Shown here: piece by piece, positions 1-9,168 of the stretch | Numbering within the stretch: position 1 is the stretch's first letter | Layout of the letters: each line of letters opens with the position of its first letter | From: Acanthornis magna | Lineage: Eukaryota; Chordata; Aves; Passeriformes; Acanthizidae | Length of the DNA: 64,000 nt | Direction of reading: 5' to 3' | Assembly (NCBI GenBank): GCA_036785705.1 | Contig: JAWUZG010000138.1 | Location: forward strand, 327,501 to 391,500 | Translations under genes and position numbers: made by a program | Notes under the pieces: generated by a model | Told to the model about the DNA's origin: nothing | Databases searched by the model: none | What the model saw: the letters and a program-made list of their open reading frames with translations, nothing else

Positions 1-90
1 TGGTCTGGTTGACAAGGTGGTGTTTGGTCATAGGTTGGACTCGAGGATCTCAGAGGTTTTACTAATCTAATTTGTTCTGTGATTCTGTGA
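1..90 (+). mobile_element. CR1 LINE, 3' end fragment (entered at window edge)
   Basis: The window opens inside the 3' terminal part of a CR1 retrotransposon in plus orientation. It shows the typical run ending in GGTTGGACTCGAGGATCTCA, then a diverged stretch, and finishes at 75-90 with two tandem copies of TTCTGTGA. That octamer repeat terminates CR1 elements instead of a poly(A) tail. The 5' part lies outside the window. CR1 is the dominant LINE of birds and other sauropsids, so this supports the avian assignment. Confidence 0.85.
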
Positions 91-3000
91 GCCTCCTCTG
101 GTACCCCATCAGTTCACAGGACCCCCAGATGGGGATGACAGTGGGTTCCTGACTCCTTTCCTGCTGCTCCCCTGCCAAGGTGCCGCTGGCCCTGAAGGCA
201 CAGGGATGGGCACTGAGGTCCCAGGGCCTTGGGAGGGTGTCTGCTTCAGCTCCTCGCTGCACTGCACAGAACATGTTCTCCCCAAGAGATCCAGAGGCTC
301 AGGGCTGTACCCAGGCTGGGTCCAGAAGTTTTCCTTAGTCTGTGCAGTGACTGCAATAACAAATTCATTACGGTCGCTGCAGAGAATTGACTCACAAATT
401 AAAGTGTCTGTCACGACCTTTCTGGGCCTCCAGGGACTTGCCTCCAGACTCAGATTATTGTGCTGCCACAGGTTAGTACCTTTTGTATTTAATCTTCTCC
501 TCATTATCCCTTGCTTCCCCTGCACGCAGCACAGTGCGGGTTCCGGCACTGCCAAGCTGTCCTGACCACTGCATGGCACACACATCAATGGTGGGCATTC
601 TCTATTTCTCACTATTTCCTCTGAGGATTGTCTCCCCAAAATGATTTTATTTTCATGCAGGGTGTCTCAAGCAACACAGTGGGACTTTGCTCCACAGAAC
701 AGCAAATGCCTTGGGCATTGCTTAGGTGCTTCCATGACAGAAAGAATAGTTCTTGCTCAAGAACTGCATGTTCTGTAATTTACCTTCTTTCTGTACACTA
801 CGGTCTCTCACTCTTGTAGTATTCAGTGCTGGCTGCCAAAAGAACAGGAGAAGATTTGGCAAAAAGAGCAGTACTGAAGGCACAAGTACAACCCAGAGTT
901 ACCAGGAGCCAAAAAGCTCAAGTTCCTTTGTCTAGAGGGTGTGTAGCAAAGCACTGAATCGATATGGACTGTTTCTCTTAAAGATCTACAGCTACTGTAA
1001 GAAAAAGGAGAGTTATTTTTGGAAAGTCTTTTATGAAGAGGTAGTGCTTTTTTTGGCTTTGGCATTAGGAATTTCGTTTTAATTCAGCCTGAATCCTGTG
1101 ATGGGGTGAGTGAAGCTAAATGAGGTGGATGCCTTTTGAAAGAAAAAGCAGAACAGGGGCAGATGGTGAGGGGGAGAAAGTAAAAATAGGAAACATGAAA
1201 CAAATATATTGTTAGAGATGCCATTTTTCTGTAGTAAAAATTGGTTTCTTGGTTTGATTTACTTCCTTTTTTTATGTTTTCTGCATGAAAGTTTTATTGC
1301 ACGTTAGGTACCATAGAGCATAATTCAGTTGCTTTTTAAGATAAAAATTATTAATTATTTTTAGATATGATGATAACAGATAAAAAAAAGAAATTATGAA
1401 GCTCATGTGAAAGAATTTAAATGTGATGAATCATCCAACCTCAGCAGTGAACAATAAATGAGAGGGATTCTACTTTGATATTACTTGGATTACACTGCTC
1501 AAGGTGCAGTGAGAGTGCAACTCTTGACTTTGTTTTTCTTAAAACCTCTTAAAACAAAGTAGTTCCTCTGTTGTATCATGAAGGCCCAAACAACCAATAG
1601 CTCAGTTTGGAAGTAAGTGTGTTCTCTGAAAGCCTCCCCTTTAAACTGCCTATTTATCTTTTGTATTCTGTTCTTGAGGTGTTCTGAAAGCACTAAGGAC
1701 TTAACACAAGCAAAGTCTTCTGCTGGAATGAATCACGTGGTGATAAACCTCGTGGTTTTCAGTTTTCAGCTTTATTCTTATTTCTATTTATTAAATAGTT
1801 GATTTGATTCTGTTTTGGGTTAGAAACAGACTGGTTACAAGATGAGAGATGGTCTTTGGGGGGCTGATTCATGTCACTTCTGTGCTGTGTCTTTTAATGG
1901 GGTGTCTATATCGCACTGGAACATGGAAATAAATGGCTTTGTGCCAGTGCCATAACGCTCTTTTTGTCTAGAAATAACACTTATGTAAGAAATGCAAAAA
2001 GCAAAGTGAAGACTCCCTGCAATAGGACATTATGAAGTCCAAAATATTAAGAGAGGTCTAAAAGGGATTCTGTTCCCGGGATGAAGGTCTTCCCACACCT
2101 GCTTAATGTAATGGTTTGGATTCACCCTCATCTTCCAAGTCCTTAAATCATGGATAATTGGAATCTGAGAGAACATCCAGTGAAAGGTCTGAGCTTCCCA
2201 TGCAGTCTGGAAACACACTACTTGGCTAGATCAACTAGGTCTCAGCGTGGGTTTTATTCTGTTACACAGATACATTAATTACTATATGAAGAAGTTTGCA
2301 TTGGCACTTCCAGGGAGTAGTTTCTCAATCCCATCTCACAAATACTCATAAAACACAAGATAATGGGGTACTCAAACATGCTGCTGGGTTAATTGATGGC
2401 TCTTGTAGCAACACAGGGCATTTTGAAATGAAAATTACACTTCAGGAAGCAAAGGGCTTCTGGGGTTTGTAAGGTGCATTATTGCCATGCTTACAGCGGG
2501 GAGCTAAACGAGAAGATGTTTGCTCTGGAAACTACTGAAGCACAGTGAAATATTCATCAGCAGAAAGGTGATAGTACAGCCAGGATTCTCAATTGATGGA
2601 AGAGAGTGAGTTGAAGTACTGTAGCTGCGAGACTGCTACACAAACCTCTCTCTCTATATATAAACTATATAAACCTCTGAAATTCCTTCCTGCGTGGCTG
2701 CAGTTTGGGACTGGGAGGAGGCAGCTTCTGCACCTGGTGCCCTGAGTTCCATGTCGATGCATTGGTGTGGAAAACAAACCTCAACCTGCAGTGGGCCTGG
2801 GGCATTGGCTTTGGAATTTCATTTCTGACTAGCAGCTGCTGCTTTGGGAGACACAATTCCTTGTACCAGGAATGCTGTTCATTTCAGGACCTGCATGAAA
2901 CCGCTCAGGGGTAAAACATTCACCTTGCTGACACGGACGTCCAAGTGGTAAAACCAACATTAATGTAAATATTGGTGGCATTGAAAGCATTCCCTTGCTG

Positions 3001-4549
3001 TGTCTGTCACACAGACAGGATTAGCTCAAGCAGCTGAAATAAACACTGGCTGGCAGATCCTAATGAGATGAACAGGAAAAAAATCCTCACAAATATGGGA
3101 AATATACATTAACTTAACCGCTTTGAATCTTTTTCCTATGTAGTAATTAATTTTTGAGGACACCAACCTCTGTTTTTACATGCTATTTTTAACTTTACTA
3201 GCATGCATAACAGCAGTCACTTGCTTAACTTAGTTGGCATAAAAGGTAAGTTGCTGCATAAATGCTTTTGTTTCCAAATCGTTTCGTAGAAATTAATGTT
3301 GTTTGTACCCTCTTGTTTCTCCCAGAAGCTTTGTGGTTTCAAAATAAACAGGAACCTTAAGCACACAACAGGCTTTGGTATTAACACAGTTCTGTTCCTT
3401 GGAATGTGAATCTATTTATACAAACAATAACTATATTTGTGAAGGCAATCAGCAGAACTAAATGTGAAAAGCCTCTAAAATAGTCCTATTTACTTGGAAA
3501 CAGTATAACCAAGTAGGTATTTTACAGAAATAATGGTGAATGATGAGAAATTATATTTAAATTAAATGGGTAAAGTGCAACGGATTATCTTTATATACAT
3601 CTATCACTGAGAATTTGAGCTATTTTGAGCAAAACAATAATTAAGATACAATAATTCTTTTAAAATTTTCTTCTCTGTTAATTCATGCAGTAAAACGTAC
3701 TATGAAAATCTGCTCACAGGCTAAAGCTGTAAATGATAAAAATGAAATAGATTTCAGGAAGTGATGGCTCTTCGCTTCTTTATTTTCAAGTTAGGTAAAC
3801 GTTGGACAAGAAACAAAAAAAAATTTGTTTTGGTTATCAGCTGATTCAGAAAATGCAAATAAATACTTTTACAAGCCATCAGTCATCTACTAGTTCTTGA
3901 GCCAACTTGTTTTACTTGTTACTGCGACTACTAAAGCTTACAGTAGAAATGATAAAAAATAAGTTGGCAGGTGCGATTGTCCCTCTCTTGTTTAGATAAA
4001 ATTATCCATAAATATTGCCAGCTAACTTGGTCTGAGTTTTTAGATATTTATTTTAAAACGTGGGCTGTGTCAGCAGGAGCGTGTGGAGGTGCCAAGGACC
4101 TGGGGGAATGCATTTCACTCTTAGAACACACTGTGACAACAGGGATTCCAAACTCTCATTGCATTTTCTCTCTCCGTGTCACTGATTTAGCATTTTAACA
4201 GGTCACACTTTAAACATTTTTTGCTCTCCAGGGGAAAATTCTAGTTTTGTCTCCGATTCTGGCCTTGCAGAAGGTGAGGTAACCACACAGTATTTTGAGA
4301 ATTCTTCCTGGGAGTTGCTGCTTGGGAAAACAGTACACTTTTTATTGTGCATCACACACGTAATTGAAGTTTATTATTAAACAAATATTAAAAAATAGAC
4401 TGGGTTACCTCTTTCTCTGGGTTTCAGTAATGTGCTGAGAACACTTTTTACCTGAGCACCACTGGCTGTTCCCTCCGGACGGGCCAGGAGTCACTACCCT
4501 GGTGGTAAGTTTTAACACTTAATTCCCCTTTTTTTAGCCATTTTCCTTC
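91..4549. other. Intergenic AT-rich DNA, no gene seen
   Basis: About 4.4 kb between the CR1 fragment and the first CpG island. Open frames here are short, lack splice context and have random-looking composition. I see no conserved protein motif, RNA gene or clear repeat. It could include the distal 3' flank of a gene to the left, but nothing in the sequence shows that. Confidence 0.5.
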
Positions 4550-4576
4550 AAACCGGGCCCGGGCCCCGCCCCGCCC

Positions 4577-4620
4577 TCACGTGACCTGTGCGTCATCAGC
4601 GCGCGCCGCCGGTCACGTGC
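4577..4620. promoter_or_regulatory. Paired E-boxes (CACGTG) flanking a CRE-like site
   Basis: TCACGTGA at 4577-4584 is a perfect palindromic E-box of the USF/TFE/MITF type. A second E-box, TCACGTGC, lies at 4613-4620, 36 bp downstream. Between them TGCGTCATC (4589-4597) resembles a CRE half-site. Such clusters occur in CpG-island promoters near the start site. Occupancy is an inference from motif matches only. Confidence 0.5.
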
Positions 4621-4677
4621 CTCTTGTTTATCTCGGTCACTGCCGGCGGTGGTGGCGCCGCGGTCGGTGAGGAACTG

Positions 4678-4890
4678 ATCGGCCGACCGACCGACCGACC
4701 CACCGACCGCGACCGGCCCACCGACCGCGACCGACCCACCGACCGACCCACCGACAGCGACCGACCCACCGACCGACCCACCGACAGCGACCGGCCCACC
4801 GACCGCGACCGACCCACCGACCGACCCACCGACAGCGACCGGCCCACCGACCAGCCCGACCCACCGACCCCGACCGATCCCCCGACCGGC
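4678..4890. repeat. GACC-rich tandem array (about 30-bp higher-order unit)
   Basis: Roughly 210 bp built from GACC, CACC and GACAGC blocks. A higher-order unit of about 30 bp reads approximately GACCGACCCACCGACC followed by GACCCACCGACAGC and recurs with small changes. The array is open in several frames on both strands. Plus-strand frames give Pro-Thr-Asp-Arg repeats and minus-strand frames give Ser-Val-Gly-Arg repeats. These long frames are a by-product of repetition and GC content. The array sits within the CpG island, probably in or beside the untranslated first exon of the unnamed gene. Confidence 0.8.
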
Positions 4891-4973
4891 CCGCCGGCGC
4901 AGCGTGTGAGGGGCTGCGGGAAGCGGGAGGGGCAGCGGGGGCTCTGGGGGCGGTGGGGAAAGGGCATCCCCCT

Positions 4974-5428
4974 CAGGGGCGGTCTGAGGGTGTTGTCCCG
5001 CCTCGGGCGGTGTGAGGTGGGCTTGTCCTCCCTCAGGAGCGGCGTGAGTGGCTTGTCTCCCCTCAGGGGTGGCAGGAGGCGGGATGTGTGTGTGTGTGTG
5101 CGCGCGTCCGTGTTCCAGGAGCGGCGTGAGGCCGGAACGAATGTGTCCCCCTCAGGAGCGGTGTGAGGCGGCAATGTCCCTCCCCTCAGGAGCGGTGTGA
5201 GGCGGCAATGTCCCTCCCCTCAGGAGCGGTGTGAGGCGGCAATGTCCCTCCCCTCAGGAGCGGTGTGAGGCGGCAATGTCCCTCCCCTCAGGAGCGGTGT
5301 GAGGCGGCAATGTCCCTCCCCTCAGGAGTGGTGTGAGGCGGGAATGTCGTGTCCCCCGCTCAGGAGCGGTGTGAGGCGGCAATGTCTCCCCGCTCAGGAG
5401 CGGTGTGAGGAGCTGCCCCACAGCCCTT
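4974..5428. repeat. 34-bp minisatellite with splice-site-like units
   Basis: Thirteen units begin with CAGG or CGGG at 4974, 5004, 5034, 5064, 5116, 5153, 5187, 5221, 5255, 5289, 5323, 5361 and 5395. The first units are spaced 30 bp apart. Five consecutive units (5153-5322) are identical 34-mers starting CAGGAGCGGTGTGAGG and ending TGTCCCTCCCCT. Identity of the core copies against diverged edges indicates recent expansion or homogenisation. Each junction reads pyrimidine tract plus CAG (acceptor-like), followed within seven bases by GTGAGG (donor-like). A (TG)n(CG)n tract at 5085-5106 interrupts the fourth unit. Confidence 0.9.
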
Positions 5429-5640
5429 CACCGTGTTCCGCCTGGAAGCGGCCCCGTTCTCAGCCGCCCCGGGGGGGTGGGCGCGAGTCGGGAGCTGTCG
5501 GTGCGGGACTGCAGCCGGTGCTTGACTTCCGAGGAGCCAAAGGTGTTCGGCCATCAGTCCCCGCTGTGCTGGCTTGGGACGCTGAGGTACCACCTGTTGT
5601 TCTGAGCTGCCTCTCACTAAAGCCTCTCCTTTATTTCTAG

Positions 5641-5844
5641 GGTCACCATGTCCGTGCCAGCAAAGAGGTGTGGAAGGCCCCCAGTGTTGTCTTTTCTGGA
5701 AAAGAAAAAGAGAAAGCAAAGTCTTGATAGAAGAAGGGGGAAAACAAGGATTTATGTGGGAAATCACATTGACCGGTGGTTGACACTTAAGGAAAAGTTG
5801 GATTTCAGAAATGATGCAGAAGTTGCAGGGTTTTTACTGGACTT
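5641..5844 (+). CDS. Unnamed gene, first coding exon (basic N-terminal domain)
   Basis: Preceded by an acceptor (TTATTTCTAG ending at 5640), with the start codon at 5648 in good context (GTCACCATG). The exon ends at 5844 before the donor GTGAGT (phase 2) and encodes 65 residues plus two bases. The N-terminus is strongly basic: a GRPP motif near residue 9 resembles half an AT-hook. KKKRK and RRRGK near residues 19-33 form a bipartite-like nuclear localisation signal. The second half, with RWLTLKEKL and DAEVAGFLLDL, looks like a compact helical domain. A nuclear, possibly DNA-binding, protein is my inference. I do not recognise the family. Splice sites, phase continuity with the next two exons and CpG-island proximity support a real gene. 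Confidence 0.65.
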
Positions 5845-5932
5845 GTGAGTAAATTGTCACAATACTCTTCTGTTTGCTAATACCAAGTAAGTAATTCTGG
5901 GTGTTGATACCAATTGTGTATTTTCTTTCTAG

Positions 5933-6058
5933 GTATGACAGCTATGACCTGTTGTCAAAAGCTTCACTCTGTCCCCTCTCTGAGGGTGTGAGAAGGATCA
6001 CTGTGAGGGAAGAAAGAGCATTGTCAGCCAGCACTTCTTTAATAGCAGCAGATGGAAC
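5933..6058 (+). CDS. Unnamed gene, coding exon 2 (duplicated module A)
   Basis: Acceptor TTTCTTTCTAG ends at 5932 and donor GTTAGT starts at 6059. The exon is 126 nt and phase 2 at both ends, so it adds 42 residues without shifting frame. Joining to exon 1 completes codon TT+G and continues the helical region as FLLDLYDSYD. The module reads YDSYDLLSKASLC, then GVRRITVREER, and ends ADGT. No catalytic motif is visible. It is the paralogue of the next exon: same length, same phase, same start (G TAT GAC) and same donor. If the intron is retained, translation stops within about ten codons. Confidence 0.6.
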
Positions 6059-6343
6059 GTTAGTACTGTCCTTTCTTGGGAAGGGTGGATGAAGTATTTT
6101 CTTGGTACCACTTAAAAGACTGTAGTTGACATTTAAAACTAATGGGGTAAAAGTTATATATACAAAAGGAAAATATACAGCTAATTTTAGTTAAATAGAG
6201 CATTTTGAATATTCTTTGTAAAAGCTTTTCTGTCTTTGTTTTCTTGTTTGTGGTTGAGTACATGACACTAGTGTAGATGAAACAGAGGCAGAACCTTTTT
6301 GCAATGGAAATTCTTCAGTTAACAACTTGTGTTGTATTTTCAG

Positions 6344-6469
6344 GTATGACACTGATGACCAGCTGCCTAAAGAATCTGCTTGTTCTGGATTTGGAGATGT
6401 GAGAATTGTAACTGTGAAAGAGGAGCGTGAGATGCCGGGGAACTGCACATTGACAAGGACAGATGACAC
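6344..6469 (+). CDS. Unnamed gene, coding exon 3 (duplicated module B)
   Basis: Acceptor TTGTATTTTCAG ends at 6343 and donor GTTAGT starts at 6470. Length is 126 nt, phase 2 at both ends. The module reads YDTDDQLPKESAC, then DVRIVTVKEER, and ends TDDT. By hand alignment about 17 of 42 residues match exon 2, including YD, C, VR, TV, EER and the final D-x-T. Because both exons accept exon 1 in the same phase, transcripts may contain A, B or A+B. The following coding exon is not certain; a candidate lies at 11563. Reading through the donor gives a short tail ending near 6509. Confidence 0.6.
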
Positions 6470-6509
6470 GTTAGTGATACTATGGTTTTTTTGCATGTTT
6501 TGCATTTGA

Positions 6510-9090
6510 AAGTATTTTTAGTTGATTTTGTTATCACACTTAATTTTGTTTATTAGAAACTCATATCATTCATGCTCTGCTTCATGATCTAAAAGCATGT
6601 TGGTCCACAATAGATAGTCCAGTCCTTCTGAGGCAAGAATCTGAAAGAGATACTGGAAAAGTTGTAAAACTCCTAAGAGTACAAGCAGCAAACCCAGTGA
6701 CTGCTTTCCTTAATTGTGTATGAGGTTCATGAGTGAACAAGGAAATAGCCAGTACTCAACATGTATCCCTGTCAGCAGTTAGGCTTTTACAGTAGTACAG
6801 GGTCCAGGCAATTGCAACTGTGCGTGCTTTAACCTTTCTCAAAAGAAAAATGTTTTGTTGTTGACTGAGTGATGTTACACACCAAGTGATGTGTTAAACT
6901 ATCTAAAAATAGTGCCGTGCTCAGCGAGGCCACCCCACCATCGACTGCTGGTGTCTGTTACTGCAGTGTCTTCAGTAACTGGGGCATTCCCAGTTGAGAT
7001 CAGAGGAGCATCCAATAGGTATGCTTGTCCATTACTTTTTTTTAGGTTTTGATTATCCACAACAGTGTTACTGAATAATTCATCCATGTCTTAGTTTTCT
7101 GACCTTTAAAAAACTGTATCTTTTAATATGTACAGGGAGACACAGAGACCGTAGGACATTGCATTGGCATTGCATGATGTGTCCAAACCCCTCGCTAATA
7201 TGGTGAAGTATGTCAAGTACCATGTTTGTCTGATTCTCGTCATCCACTATGGTTTTGCTTGTGACCTTCCTAATTGTTTTTACTTTTGATTTTAGTAGGT
7301 GAACAAGTTGGGGTTTGGAAAGCAATTCAGTGGCAGAGAAGAATCCTTGGAAGCTAGGTCAGGAGAAAATAAATACCAGTGCTGATGAAGCTGAAAAATT
7401 CAAGTACATTCTTCAAAACAGCATTTTTCTCTGGCAATGTAATTTTAGTTTGGAGTGCAGCAGTAACTGAATTCCTGGGACTGATTTGTTACAGGTGAGA
7501 TGGAAGGTTTGTATTTGATTGCTTGTTTTGGCCTTCTGAGATGTGAGAAATACTGTGAAAAATTGTTTGGTATGAAAACAACTTTGTTGCCCTAAAAGGT
7601 AGGGTAGTGAGACTTTGGAACAGTCTCATGAGATCAATGTGAAGATGCTGAATCTCACCAAGTATGTAAAATGCTGGACAAATGATCAGGCATGTACACT
7701 GTGGTAATTGTACAAGGCTAAGGAACAACAGCTGCCTAAGGATAAGGAGAGTCAAAAATAAGAGGGTTTAATGAGACAGGCATCCTAGAGCACCCTGTGT
7801 TATTCCAGTGAGTATTTACCTACCAGGAGGAGTTGTATAACCTTGCTATGAGGAAAATGGTTTATGTTTCAGTGTCTGAACACCACATCAGTGGTGACCC
7901 TGTTGGGTTTGTCTTTGATTCACAAGAGAGCAGTGAGGTAGAATGAGGTTCTTACTGGCTGTGGGATGCCCATACAGGGGTCAGGTCAGTTGCCCAAAGT
8001 CCTGTTGGTAGCTGAACTTGGATCTTGAAAGACCAAACTCAGTTGCTAACTCAGTGTTTTTAGAAATCTGGGCAAATAGAAAATAGTGAGTTTTCTTCAG
8101 AAAGGAAGGGTGCTCACGTTAATGCATACTTTTTTCTTGTTTTTAAAGGTGTGGTACTGCACTTCCTTTTGAAGGGAGACAATGCAAGCAGGTATTTCCT
8201 GCTTTCCAGGCGCTTGGGTGTCATGTTTTCCTGTTGCTGTTACCATTTTGGACTTTACCAAATATGTCTTTTCATTCTGTGCTTGTAAGGGTCAGGAAAA
8301 GAACAAGGTCTTGTTGTAGGTGCTTTATCAGCACATTCAGAATTAATAGCCATAAAGCAGCTGCTGTGTTCTGGGCTTTTTTACTCTTGACTCTAGTTTT
8401 AGGTTGGCTAAGCACTATTAAGGAACTACACACATCAAAGACTGTGGAGGAAGAACACTTAAGTTCAGCCTCATCAGTTGTTTAATGTTTGGTTTCTGAC
8501 TTGGTTTGGGAGTCTTGCCTGATGATACTGGCTTTCAGCAGTTGCTGTTACTGTAGAGAATTCAATTGATGGAGAAAGAGTGAGGGAGTCAAGTGACTTC
8601 AGGATTCTTGCCAGGTAAAATCATATGGCTTTTTGAGTTGTGGCTATTGTGAAGAGTTGGCACGTTGATATAAGAGGAAGGAAAGAATGTACAGAAATTC
8701 TGATTTAAAGTAGCATTTGCCGGGCAAAGCCAAAGGGAAAGGTTAGCAACCCACATCTAGTGATGTTCCTGAAGACATTCAGTCCCTCTCCAGTGCTGCT
8801 TCTGTGATTAACTTCTAACTTTAACATTTGGAATTAAACCAAACTAGTTTAAAAGTATTTTTCTGGTTTACATGTAACCAGTACAAAACTGTCAAAGCAG
8901 ACAATAAACAATATTTTTTTCTTTAATATATGTTATTTGCTCTAACATTGAAGAGTGATGAGTCAAAGTAGTTGAACAGGGCTTTTTGAGGAAGCTTTGG
9001 GTAATTTGAGATTCTCTTACTGTTGTAGTAGTTGAATGATAGGGATTCAAAATTCCTTTACCTGTATAAATAAGACAGATTTTCATGATA
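6510..9090. other. Probable intron or 3' flank of the unnamed gene
   Basis: Mostly AT-rich sequence without a firm gene. Two items stand out. At 7449-7494 a 46-nt interval has a good acceptor (CAATGTAATTTTAG) and donor (ACAGGTGAGA), but it is out of phase with exon 3. At about 6899-7390 the minus strand holds two protein-like frames that join by a one-base shift. Neither could be assigned to a known gene. The remainder shows nothing recognisable. Confidence 0.4.
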
Positions 9091-9168
9091 GAACTGCCCA
9101 TGGCAGGGGGTTGGAACAAAATGATCTTTAATGTCCCTTCCAACCCAAACCACTCTGTGATTCTGTGA
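9091..9168 (+). mobile_element. CR1 LINE, 3' terminal fragment
   Basis: Matches the end of avian CR1 in plus orientation: CTGCCCATGGCAGGGGGTTG, then GATCTTTAATGTCCCTTCCA, ending in CTCTGTGATTCTGTGA. Only the last 80 bp or so of the element is recognisable, which is the usual 5'-truncated form. It carries no coding sequence. Confidence 0.9.

Larger units (their letters stand above)
4550..5560 (+). promoter_or_regulatory. CpG island promoter of the unnamed upstream gene
   Basis: An abrupt rise in GC and CpG density runs from about 4550 to about 5560, flanked by AT-rich DNA. It starts with GGGCCCGGGCCCCGCCCCGC (GC-box like), then E-boxes and a CRE-like site, then two tandem-repeat arrays. The first recognisable coding exon of the plus-strand gene begins at 5641, just downstream. 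The island therefore most likely holds the transcription start and a non-coding first exon. The start and the 5' splice donor actually used cannot be fixed by eye. A divergent minus-strand transcript is possible, but no minus-strand exon was recognised to the left. Confidence 0.7.

Noticed and set aside
4588..5174. Long overlapping frames on both strands (about 192 codons each) in the first CpG island
   Set aside because: They are produced by the GACC array and minisatellite in stop-poor GC-rich DNA. No splice or family evidence, and both strands are equally open.
7449..7494. 46-nt interval with good acceptor and donor
   Set aside because: Phase does not fit exon 3 and the needed frame has a stop; could at most be a non-coding or poison exon.
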